Assembly (NCBI GenBank): GCA_027704905.1
Contig: CM051007.1
Coordinates: forward strand, 22,674,312 to 22,738,311
Length of the DNA stretch: 64,000 bases
Direction of reading: 5' to 3'
DNA from: Muraenolepis orangiensis
Taxonomy: Eukaryota; Chordata; Actinopteri; Gadiformes; Muraenolepididae
Shown: piece by piece, positions 55,201 to 64,000 of the stretch
How the letters are laid out: each line of letters begins with the position of its first letter
Numbering within the stretch: the first letter of the stretch is position 1
Notes under the pieces: generated by a model
Databases searched by the model: none
The model's input: only the letters and a program-made list of their open reading frames with translations
Told to the model about the DNA's origin: nothing
Made by a program: the position numbers and the translations under genes

Positions 55201-57033
55201 AGCACTGACTCTTTAAGATGTATCAGTGCTAATCAGGCCGTGTTAAAAGGTTAGTTCAAAGATCAGAATAACTGAGTGGCGTTACATTATCATACAGGTA
55301 CAAGTCATCCACTCTTTAATGGCAGTATCGTCTGTCGGTTGTCTGTGTAACGGTGCCCTGGGTTGTCTGTCTTTAGGAGTGGGTGCCCATCATCAGGCAT
55401 GACATGCTGTCTCAGAGGAAGATTAAAGCGCAGCCACCCTTGTCCGACGCCTACCTCCATGGGATGCCTGCCAAGAGGAGGAAGGTGAGGGTCCTACCAG
55501 CCTGCCTGTCTTCAAAATAGTTGGGGGTGGTGAACCCAAAATTGTATTTTAATTTTTTTTGGACGTCACGGCGAAGGGATCGCCAGCGCCGGGAGGTGTG
55601 CGGATCTCTGTCTGGGCGGCGGTTGATGTTGATGGCCACGTCTGAGAGACGGTTAAGCTTCTCGGACACTTGTAGTCTCACACCACGGTGTATGAGCGGC
55701 ATGCTGCTAGTCATTGTCATTCTTGTTCACGATTCAAAAATGAGTCCTGCGGTCTTAGCTTAGAAGTGGGTCAGTCAGCCTTGAGCGAAAGTCTCAAACA
55801 GTGACGCATACATTCAGTGCAGGTCTCCTCAGAATGGGAAAAGTTTCTGAAAAATGTTGCTTCTCACTGTTGACGAGTAAAGCCATGTGAGCATCGTTAC
55901 TGCGACTCGGCTGTCACATCTCAGTGGTAAACAAGATCTCCGTACTCCGACTCAAGCTCACTTTAATGGGCCTGTTCAGCCCTCTGCTTTTGATTTACTT
56001 CATGGTGTTAATGACAGTTGTCATCACATTAGTGAGCTTCAGGGAATGTGCACACACTCTCTTAGAGTATGATATAGTGGCATACAACTAACTGACTTGG
56101 ATCCAGGCTGAGATTACTATTTTTATTTAGAGAGTAGAGTCTAGTCTTTAATACTTGACGTGGCCCTGAATTTGTAATAATTATTTTTTTATTTGAATAG
56201 TAATACTAATAGTAACTTACTTTTTGGAGGTAATTTTGAGCAAATGTTAAATGTTCCTGCGGAGTAACCCGACGGTAACTGTTTATCTATTCTGGCTACG
56301 GTTTAGACCTCCCAAGGCGATGGGCCCCATCTGTCACTGTCCGACGCCGTGAGCCGAGCTGCCCGCTCTGCCGGGGTCCGGCCCGTCAGTGCTCCAAACA
56401 GCCTGCAGGGGGAGCTGGAGATGCCAGAGCTGCAGGAGGCGTATGCTGAACAGGTATGACACGTGTATGACATGTGGAATCATTGTACAGTTCAACTTGG
56501 GCTATTTAAATATGACACGTTAAACCATTTTAGTTGAACTTGGTGAATTTTAAATGACACGTTGAAACAGTTTACAGTTCAACTTGGTGTATTTTAAATG
56601 ACATGTTGAAACAGTTTACAGTTCAACTTGGTGTATTTTAAATATGACATGTTGAAACTGTGTACATTTCAACTTGGTGTATTTTAAATATGACATGTTG
56701 AAACAGTTTACAGTTCAACTTGGTGTATTTTAAATGACACGTTGAAACAGTTTAGTTCAACTTTGTGTATTTAAAATGACACGTTGAAACAGTTTAGTTC
56801 AGCTTTGTGTATTTAAAATGACACGTTGAAACAGTTTACAGTTCAACTTGGTGTATTTTAAATATGACATGTTGAATTATTTAACAGTTCAACTTGCAGT
56901 AAGAGTTCACTTTAACCTCATGTCCTTTTCCTCTCAGGTGAAATGTGACATAAAGGAGAGACTGAAGGAAGATCCTGACTACAGCTCCCAGCAGTTTCCG
57001 AACACCAATCGAGCTTTCTCATTGGAAGATTGA
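43500..57033 (+). CDS. bag6: Large proline-rich protein BAG6 (BAT3/Scythe)
   Basis: Chaperone-holdase of the BAG6-UBL4A-GET4 complex that triages tail-anchored and mislocalised proteins and also acts in the nucleus. 24 coding exons: 43500-43580, 43709-43826, 44666-44898, 46347-46418, 46525-46647, 47461-47669, 48046-48175, 48559-48756, 49538-49778, 49870-49923, 50031-50356, 50464-50545, 50680-51059, 51246-51498, 52016-52185, 52608-52661, 53294-53396, 53508-53632, 53746-53883, 54064-54135 (or 54129), 54613-54831, 55377-55484, 56307-56453, 56938-57033. Phases agree throughout; 1243 residues versus about 1130 in human. The N-terminal ubiquitin-like domain (IEVTVKTLDSQ...RLIYQGRVLQDE) is followed by VIHLVERAPP, a Ser run in exon 6, DYNNN, LLGNTLVALGDLRCNL, VIRITHQTMEPVVMM, LSPELFTGIVQGVLS, SMVDMVLLLHGN, the nuclear signal AKRRK (to about 1163) and the BAG-like C terminus ending FPNTNRAFSLED. 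Confidence 0.97.
44979..45232 (+). mobile_element. tRNA-derived SINE, family 2
   Basis: The head has TAGCTCAGTCAGTTAG and a B box GGTTCCAGTCC; the body has GGGCACTGCAGAGATG; the 3' end reads GTATGTGACCAATAAAGAGG then TTCAATCCTCCAGA. Relatives are at 52968-53153 and, inverted, at 60066-60215. It lies in bag6 intron 3. Confidence 0.8.
45322..46277. mobile_element. Tc1/mariner element with internal deletion
   Basis: 956 bases flanked by TA on both sides (45320-45321 and 46278-46279). The ends CAGTGGA(A/G)GAAATAAT and its inverse are the outer tips of inverted repeats about 200 bases long. Inside, only the C-terminal part of a Tc1-type transposase frame remains (45832-46074), with WPSQSPDLNPIENLW, the region of the last DDE residue, and an end GFSTKY. 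The N-terminal DNA-binding half and most of the catalytic core are gone, so the element is non-autonomous. It lies in bag6 intron 3. Confidence 0.9.
45832..46062 (+). pseudogene. Tc1 transposase remnant (C-terminal end)
   Basis: Open frame of 76 codons holding WPSQSPDLNPIENLWRELK, the signature around the third catalytic acidic residue of Tc1-like transposases, and a normal stop. A further in-frame-shifted piece upstream (about 45740-45830, HDNDPKH-like) shows the deletion joined broken parts. It cannot encode a working enzyme. Confidence 0.9.
46953..47374. mobile_element. hAT-like MITE in bag6 intron 5
   Basis: The ends are TAGGGCTGTAAGTGAC and, inverted, TAGGGCTGTACACTAA, with GTCGACTGATTCGG/GCTAGTCGAATC further in. 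The length is about 420 bases with no protein. I could not find a matching 8-base target duplication, so the edges are approximate. Confidence 0.55.
52968..53153 (+). mobile_element. SINE, family 2 (degraded head)
   Basis: Shares GGGCACTGCCGAGGTG, CTACACTGCTCCTAATACTAGGA and the GTGACCAATAAAGAGG tail with the copy at 44979-45232. The tRNA-like head is damaged. It lies in bag6 intron 16. Confidence 0.75.
54885..55095 (+). repeat. Minisatellite in bag6 intron 21
   Basis: About six units of roughly 30-37 bases built around AGTGATTTGATGGTGCATTA and ATTTATGATAATCTAT. Confidence 0.85.
56460..56890 (+). repeat. About 43-bp minisatellite filling bag6 intron 23
   Basis: About nine or ten units with TGACACGTTGAAACAG, TTTACAGTTCAACTTGG and TGTATTTTAAA. 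The array starts within a few bases of the donor of exon 56307-56453 and ends about 50 bases before the acceptor at 56937. Confidence 0.9.
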
Positions 57034-57652
57034 CGATGTGGATCGTCCGTGCGTCTTTATCCACATATTCTGACTACTCATCGGATAGAACGGAGATCTC
57101 GCCAAAAACAAACAGTGCGGAAGGTTTATTGGAACGCAAATTGTTTAGCTTAGTTGTTAGCAGTGGGTTGAGTGGTGTTTTTGAAAACCGTGTCATTCCA
57201 TCCTACGTGGCAAATGTTGATTGTATTATATATACGTGTAAGATTTAATTGTAAATTAGCACAAATTGTATATGGTATCTGTGACATGATTGCCATACGG
57301 TTAGGTGTGGCAATTCTGTTAAACTTGGATGTCAAGCAATCGGTGTTGCTTGCCACAGAACATTTGTATTGCTTTAAAGCTTAACTTCACCATATCTTGA
57401 TGCATAGCAACACAATTTGCCATTGGTATTTTTTAGGCAGTTAAAGGATGACATTCATGTTTGTCTATTTTAATTAAGTACATGCAGGTATTTCTCTTGG
57501 AGGGCCAGGCTACTTAAGCATGATGTAACAGTGCCACACTGGACGGCACCGGTCCATTAGCTGATGCTTATTTGGGGTAAGCGCCCTCAACTTTGATTTA
57601 ATTTTTTAATCATTAATAGGCTTAGTCTGCACTTGTGGGGAGTGCTCTGAAA

Positions 57653-57658
57653 AATAAA
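57653..57658 (+). terminator. bag6: poly(A) signal, bag6
   Basis: AATAAA about 620 bases after the bag6 stop, followed by a T-rich stretch. Confidence 0.6.
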
Positions 57659-57787
57659 ATTCTTTTAAATCATAGTTTCATGTTTGACGTTTTTTATGAA
57701 AGACATTAACATGCCGCTAACAATTCTTGCGATCAATAATCAAACGAGTGGTGACACATTGTAGACCGATCATACGTCAAGCACACA

Positions 57788-57793
57788 GTTTAT
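57788..57793 (-). terminator. c6orf136: poly(A) signal, C6orf136 homologue
   Basis: TTTATT on + reads AATAAA on the minus strand, about 1.1 kb after the stop at 58908 and only 130 bases from the bag6 signal. Other sites nearer the stop are possible. Confidence 0.35.
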
Positions 57794-58564
57794 TCACACA
57801 AACAGGATTAACATAGATCTCAATGCAGTGGCTAACGGATTATTCGCAGTAGAGAACAAATGGACTTGCTTTATATTATATATATATATATAGATTTACA
57901 AACAGCATATTTACCAATATCTTCCTATCCTTATGGCATGCTTTGAAGCACAGATGAACGACTATCAGGAGAACCGAACTGAAAATGTAAATGAATACCG
58001 AAATACATACAGGTTGCCTTTCCATTTCTATCAAGAAGCGTTGTTTCACAAATAAAACGGTCATCTCTGGAATCAACATAACGGTCACATCCATGCTGAC
58101 CAGCGTAGGTCACGCCTCGTTCCTGGCAGGTCTCTTCCCACATTCTTCATCAAGGGGATCTGGCTCTCTACTTTGAAACAAAGGTCAAAATAAATGCTTC
58201 AGAAGCCTTGACTGAAGGTTGACTGTCCTCGCAACACATGGGCTTGGTCATCCCAAAAATAATTGAATCAAAAACAGTTTGTGCATATTACAGTGGAAGG
58301 CAACTGTGGTGGCCCTGTGTCCATAGTTCATGGAGAGCATTCCTACAAATGTGAAGCAAGACAGTGCAGCAGCTGTAGCTCTGTATGATATAGCTAACAA
58401 GTTGCTCCTAATTCTGCGATTTAAGGGATCAATAATAAATATCATATATAAGCTATTGGGTGGTCAAAAAAATATATACAATTTTAAATACGCTTGCTGA
58501 TATGATTAGCCTTTTTCAGATATTGCCTTTTTCAAATTATATATAATATAAGCTTCTCCCAAGC

Positions 58565-58885
58565 CACCCGTCAGCTATTAGTGAGTGAAATACTCCCAGA
58601 GGATTTCTGTTTCTAGTAGTGTACCTGCCTCTGTATGAGACATTTCGATTTTAGACCGCTTCCCCAGGTAACTCCTGACCAATCAGGGCATCTCTTGCCC
58701 TGATTGTGGTTCGTTCCACCTTGACTGTCAATCACAGGTGAAAGTGCATGCAACACTTCTCAATGCTGGAGAAATGGAGGGAGAGAGCAGAGAGGGAGGG
58801 GTCTCTAACATTTCAAAATCTTGCCCTTTTCTGCTGTTTCACTACAACTCCTACCCTAGAGCAGCTTCAAATCTTACCATCCTGC
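58565..58885 (+). repeat. Dispersed repeat (CATCAGCTATTGGTGAGTG type), copy 2
   Basis: Related to 31480-31800. It ends about 20 bases from the stop codon of the C6orf136 homologue, so most of the proximal 3' UTR of that gene would be repeat-derived. Confidence 0.7.
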
Positions 58886-58907
58886 GTCTCTAGTGTCCTC
58901 CTGTGGG

Positions 58908-61900
58908 TCAGTTTCGTCCTTGTCGCCGGGATGAGAAGAAGAGAGGCAACAGGTTGAGGGCGGGACGGTGCTCCTGCACACCGAGGGCCACCAAAGCCCC
59001 CGCTAGCAGAGGGCCCACCCTGGGCAGTATAGGGGGTGATGCCTCCATCACCTGGATGAGAAGGAACATTTCACCGTCAACTACACAATGAATAAACAAA
59101 TATTTGGGGAGTCTTAATATAACATTTCAAAAACATAGCTGATCTTGGTATAACTTTTCTTGTTACAACATACTATCAAATGACAAAATTCCGATATGTA
59201 ATCAGCACTGCAGGTCATTTTTACATACTTTAAGCAGCAATGGCTTCTCAAATATTGATAGTGTGGTTTGTTCCAAGTCTCGCTTCTCTCTTTTGGTCTG
59301 CTAAAGTAACAACTGGAATTCAAATGTAATATGAACTCTTTACATCCAAAAATTAAACCTGCACTATAACTGCATCACTGCTTTTCTACTCTGATTTAAT
59401 CCATCCAAAAATGTCTGAGCTACAAAGTTACTCAAGAATAAAAAAAAAAACGTTGCCCATCCAAGAGTCAATCCATCCAGGGAATTGTTCTGCTTTTAAT
59501 TGTATGTTTACCTTTACATATGGTAACCAACTTGTTAAAAGTAGGTTAGTACTCCATTCTCTTTAATGTGATCTTATGTAGACCATCTCACATTCTTAAA
59601 ACGACTTGCTACATACCTTTTCAACCTTGTGACAGTGAATCAGTCCATCGTGCCCAATGTAGAAAGTGGAGAATGCATCGTGGGGCCTGCATGTTGAGAA
59701 TAGGAACAACTGTAATATTGTGTAAGAAAAGCCACTGGGCCAAGATGTTGACATAAGTGCACCAAATAATAAAAAACGACATGTTGCAAGGTTACAAAGT
59801 CTAGTTTGAATAGAACCTTTTCACAGAGACGTCACCATAGGGCAAACACAGGTGTCGCTCCTTTTATGTATCAGGACACGAGTAGTGGACAAGTGAGGAT
59901 GAAGTTTCCTTCACACATGCAGTCCAGCCCAGAAATGTTCCTTAACATTTATAGCATGGGCTGGGTTGTGATTGACAGCCATCACATTGCAGGGAGGGGC
60001 ATGTAAAGGGTTATGTTTTGAAGGTAAATTAAGAACTTAATTTAACCTTATGTATGCATATCTAAATCAAAATCTGGAGGATTGAATCCTCTTTATTGGT
60101 CACATAATAAATAGTTTAACCCATCCTAGTATTAGGAGCAGTGGGCAGCTATTTTATAAACAGCACCTGGGAGCAGGGTAGGAGTCTGGTGCCTTGCTCA
60201 AGGGCACCACAAACAAAGATTTGTCCCTGTAACCCCTCAACTGTGTTTTTATTGTAACATCGCACAAGTTACAATCCACCATTTGTGCTCTCTTGCCTTC
60301 CCATCTACACGCTTGTCTCTGTTTTTGCATTTGTCGAGAGTGAATAGGGACTCACAGGCCCAGTAAACTCTACCCTCCCTGTACCCTGGTACATAAAGGG
60401 AACAGACCTGTGTTACCAGCAAAACCTCCGTTTGTCCTACAATTGCCGACACCTCTGTGAAAATGATCATATTTGTCTTATTATAACCTGAAGAACCGGG
60501 ACTTGTCCTTCCGGTAGAAGCAAAACAGCAGTCTGTGGTAAGGCAGTCCGTTGACCCTCCAGCGAGCCTTGATGCTGCCTTCCTCCGGGTGTTTGGTCAG
60601 CTTCAGCACCTCCATCTGAGCGTTGGTGTAGTAACACGTGCACAGCAGCCGCCAGAAGCACAGCGCCCACCGGTACGCCGGGCTGCCTCTGCAGCCACAA
60701 ACAAAGATGGCCGCCTTTGTTTCATTACCAACCGTTTACTGTATTGTATTATTGACTGGGGGTCCTCTTATTTCTTTGTGCCATAGATGTTGCCATGCAC
60801 GCACACTCCGTTTATTTAATATCCGGTGGAAATAAAAAAAATGTCCAAAGTCATCATGTTGACAAACATAATGAATAATATAATGAATACTTGGCTTAAT
60901 CTAATCCAATATCGAAATATAGCCCATATCATGTGTGTTTTTTTGACAAACTTTATGTAAATGTAAATAGGTAGGCAAAAGTACCTGGTGTGGACATCGA
61001 TAAGAACTCCATTAATGAATTCCACGTCACTGGAATACATGCTGTAGTCATGAGGCTTCAGGAAGAAATTTGGAAGCTGCAACACAAATTATCTCAATAT
61101 TACAATTGATGGAACGGCCTCCCACGCAGCACAACCAACACTATCCCCACTCAGTTAAATAATATGGGCTTAACTATGGGCACTGAACTAATTTAGCGCA
61201 CGACCAATGACAAAGGCACTGACTTTCATACATGCAGTGTCCATTGTATTCTTACCTCCATACTAAGTCATTCATACATGCAGTGTCTATTGTATTCTTA
61301 CCTCTATACTAAGTCGTTCATACATGCAGTGTCTATTGTATTCTTACCTCTATACTAAGTCGTTCATACATCAAGGCCAGCTTCTCCTCCTCCTCACTAC
61401 CTTCTACAGCAGTAGTCCCCTCAACTCTCTCCGCACGGCTGCAAAGGAAGGTGGACAGCGACAGAGGGAACTCCAGGGGCCGACTCTCGAGTCCAACAGC
61501 GTGCCTACGTCTCACCCGGGAGGCTGTGGTGGAGGCGGCCACTACCGCGGGTTCCGGGCAGTGGAAGCAGTAAAACACAGATCCGTGCACAAAGGGCGCC
61601 GGACACTTCTCCACCCGGAAAAGGTGCCTAAAGGTGCTGTGCACCTTGTCCTCGCTGCCGGCTAACCCCCCGGACCTCATCGCCACGCTGATGTCGTCTT
61701 CCTGGGTGCCGTCCACCGTGGTCAGAGTGAAGGGTTGCTTCGTGGTTCTCGGGGCTGCCACGGTGAGGAGCTCCCCCAGCTTGGCCTGTCCGAACAGAGG
61801 GACTTCCACCAGGACGGGCTGGCCGCTGGGCTCCCCCGCTCGCACCAGCACGCAGACGCTGAGCAAGTCTTCCCATTCGTCCTCAAGGCCACTGGCCACT

Positions 61901-62326
61901 TGTGCGGCTGGGGGGAAAGGGTGGCCGGCAGGGGGGAAAGGGTGAGAGAGGACCGGCTGCTTGGCGGTCTGACACCTCAGACGGTGTGAGGGAGCGAGAG
62001 CCCAAGACGCGGTGTTCAGGGGTCTGGCCTGTCCAACCCACTGCCAGACCACCGCCTGGGGAGAATCCAAACAGCGGGGCTATAAGGTTGATTTAGTTTT
62101 CAAATCATAATGATATTGTGTAACACCGTAAAATAGTTATTGTAATCATACATTATGTAAAGCCCAACACTACTATGAGAATAACAAATATATATATATA
62201 TAGTTATATGAACAAGCGCATGCCTACCTGTGAAAGACAGCCCTGCAGATTCTTGATGGGCTGTCGGTTGCCATTGCCCCGGACACATCCCACCCAGAAG
62301 GCGGTACCCCCTCTGCACACAGCCAT
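58908..62326 (-). CDS. c6orf136: C6orf136 homologue (DUF2358 protein, probably mitochondrial)
   Basis: Uncharacterised conserved vertebrate protein. Six coding exons: 62326-62228, 62055-61348, 61076-60985, 60688-60488, 59686-59617 and 59051-58908 (stop TGA 58910-58908); phases agree, 437 residues. It matches human C6orf136 at MYERL, PHDYSMYSSDVEFIN, EVLKLTKHPEEGSIKARWR, GLPYHRLLFCFYRKDKS, DAFSTFYIGHDGLIH and LLAGALVALG, which together form the DUF2358 region (about 262-430). The start was fixed by the splice phase into exon 2: the frame begins at MAVCRGGTAFWVG, with an in-frame TGA directly upstream. Residues 1-75 are rich in Arg/Gln/Ser with no acidic residues at first, which suits a mitochondrial presequence (inference). 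In human this gene neighbours ATAT1; here bag6 and the RGS gene lie between. No function is known to me. Confidence 0.92.
59826..59892. repeat. Fragment of the GGACAAACACA(C/G)GTGT dispersed repeat
   Basis: GTCACCATAGGGCAAACACA, GGTGTCGCTCCTTTTATGTA and GGACACGAGTAG match parts of 20760-20815, 22626-22700 and 33985-34075. An inverted relative is at about 60395-60470. Confidence 0.6.
60066..60215 (-). mobile_element. SINE, family 2 (minus strand, truncated)
   Basis: On + it reads TCTGGAGGATTGAATCCTC, TTTATTGGTCAC, CCTAGTATTAGGAGCAGTG and CTTGCTCAAGGGCACCA, the reverse of the 3' half of the family 2 element. It is inside the C6orf136 intron between exons 60488-60688 and 59617-59686. Confidence 0.75.
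61212..61371 (-). repeat. c6orf136: 46-bp tandem repeat x3 spanning the C6orf136 exon 2 5' splice site
   Basis: On the gene strand each 46-base unit carries ATGTATGAACGACTTAGTAT then AGAG or GGAG, followed by GTAAGAATAC. The true junction is 61348/61347; intact copies of the donor lie at 61302/61301 and 61256/61255, exactly 46 and 92 bases on. The unit thus starts in the last codons of exon 2 (MYERLSIE) and reaches into the intron. Confidence 0.95.
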
Positions 62327-63265
62327 TCAGGACAGGGCCAGAGGCTACCTCAATTACCAATTGACCATCACCCCCACACAAAGTAGCAGCACCAGTGTAG
62401 GCCGTGTAGTTCTTGTTGGATAAGGCTACTGGTAACGCATCCACCGGATATGACCTAAAACCTGCATAGTCACACATAAGAAACGAGGCAAACAGTGTGA
62501 ATACACATTGTAAACACACCGCTACAGCGGTCAATAATATACTCTATATATATATATATATATATAATATATGCAGATCATTGCATATATGGAGTACTTT
62601 GTTAGTTTCGTTTCACCGGACTGCTAAATCCTAGCACTACTACTTTTTGTACGCGTGAAATATATGAAGTGCTGTATTGTTGAATAGCAATCTAATTGTA
62701 CGGGTTTGTGGTCCCGCTGTTATTGATTATTGACCTAAACCATCGGTTTATAGCGTTGCAGCGGATGATTTGAAGAGCCACACATGACGCCAGCAGCACA
62801 TGACAAGCAAGACGTGAATGGCAACGCAAGACCACAAGTTCATAATCAATGGCTGGGACAAAACACACAGTGAACAGACAGCACTACACTAGCAAGGCTT
62901 TACCACACGATAACACCGCTAAAATGTCCAGATCTACGATAAGTAGAATAAAAGGGTAAAGGCGTCCAACATGGATTGACTTTACATTGTAGTACACCAG
63001 TAGTTTCCCTGTGTTGACCGTGACAACACGGCGATTAGCTGCAGCTTTAAGATGCAACACAGGCAAGCAAGCCAAGTTATTAACATGAGTAACCAACTTT
63101 TGAATCGACCTGATCAATTCGTTTTCAACTAGTGGAAGCGGAATCCAACTATTGCCAAAAAAAAAACCACCCCAATTCAATTTAACCGGTTCCTCAAAGT
63201 GGATCGATCGACCCGAAAGACAAATATCATAATGCACTATAAATCGTTCTTGATCAAACCCAAAC

Positions 63266-63314
<49 letters not shown>

Positions 63315-64000
63315 TAACAGTGACCCCTCCTGAAATAGATAAACGTGACCGTTCACGTGCACTTAACATAGGCTAAGCTAGCTCGAGTTCCCTATGAAAG
63401 CTACGTAATGTATACAATGTCATGTCACCTTCACCTATTTTGTTTAGCTAGGTAACGACGCTTCAAATGAGGCACATGTAACATGAAAACATGGCTCAGA
63501 TTGTGTGTGTGTGTGTGTGTATATACATCTATAGATGTATATATTTCTACGTATACCCACATTTGGTTGACAAATTGTCAGTTGGCTCCTCGGTTGTCCT
63601 TGCGCCTCGGTGTCCGCAGGCAGGAGCGCTTCCACTAATACCGCCCGGCTGAAACACACCGACTTGGAAAATGATCCAAAATATGCTTTATTCTAATTAT
63701 TTGGATGGAAATATAAACAAGGACTTTCGTGGGATCTTAAAATTATCCCTCTCCTTGGGTGAACTTCTGAGAGCGACTTCCTTTTTAAGAACAAAAATGT
63801 GAAGCATTCGCCGGAGTTATCCACCCATAATAACCAGAAAGTACCACGGCTCGAAATCGGCTTGAATCTGTCCGTATTTTCCTTATGTATACAATTTTGT
63901 ATTCGAAATTAAGATAACCAAGGTGGTCTCGCTGGTAGTCCGGTATATTAGTTAGTTAGTTAGTTAGTTCCGTGCAGGATAATATCGATGTGGTGCTACA
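62327..64000. other. Upstream flank of the C6orf136 homologue
   Basis: It should hold the promoter and 5' UTR of the minus-strand gene. No further coding exon recognised. Contents: a TA repeat at about 62545-62566, a TG repeat at 63267-63312, a short TG/TA repeat near 63500-63545 and TTAG repeats at 63948-63968. Confidence 0.5.

Noticed and set aside
62100..62534. 144-residue frame starting MTAVAVCLQC as the first exon of the C6orf136 homologue
   Set aside because: Its splice phase at 62228 is 1, but exon 2 needs phase 0. The frame from the ATG at 62326 fits, and has an in-frame stop just before it.

Overview
This window is vertebrate nuclear DNA, almost certainly from a ray-finned fish. The genes are split into many small exons with GT-AG introns, the intergenic DNA is rich in long CA/GA microsatellites, and there are fish-type tRNA-derived SINEs, hAT-like MITEs and an internally deleted Tc1 element. 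I recognise six protein-coding genes by their translated exons, all with consistent splice phases. Human orthologues of five of them (GABBR1, TNF, ATAT1, BAG6, C6orf136) lie in or next to the MHC on chromosome 6p21-22, so this is a compact MHC-linked block in a shuffled order.

Layout: 1-2150 is GA/CA repeat and intron DNA. 2151-13.7 kb (+) holds the last six coding exons and long 3' UTR of gabbr1, from TM4 to the cytoplasmic tail. 15.8-17.8 kb (-) is tnf: four coding exons, an AU-rich 3' UTR and a short promoter with a perfect NF-kB consensus. 18-24.5 kb is gene-poor, with a SINE, a segmental duplication and TAC/ATT repeats. 24.57-33.9 kb (+) is atat1, with a probable frame-switching cassette exon. 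35.9-40.5 kb (-) is a five-exon R4-type RGS gene that has no MHC-linked human counterpart I know of. 43.5-57.7 kb (+) is bag6 in 24 coding exons, complete from the ubiquitin-like domain to the BAG-like C terminus. 57.8-62.3 kb (-) is the C6orf136 homologue (six coding exons), tail-to-tail with bag6.

The genes are not an operon. What they share is location and broad roles: inflammatory cytokine (tnf), client triage and ubiquitin biology (bag6), G-protein signalling (gabbr1, rgs), tubulin acetylation (atat1) and a probable mitochondrial protein (C6orf136).

The most unusual structure is at splice junctions. In three genes on both strands, a short tandem repeat begins inside an exon and runs through its 5' splice site, so the donor is copied: gabbr1 65 bp x 6, RGS 37 bp x about 2.4, C6orf136 46 bp x 3. 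At the far end of the same gabbr1 intron, a 45-bp array of 12 units is in register with the real 3' splice site and carries acceptor-like AGs. Several exons also have long TG tracts directly against a splice site. I know of no named system matching this. Coordinates were derived by hand and exon ends could be off by a few bases where noted.
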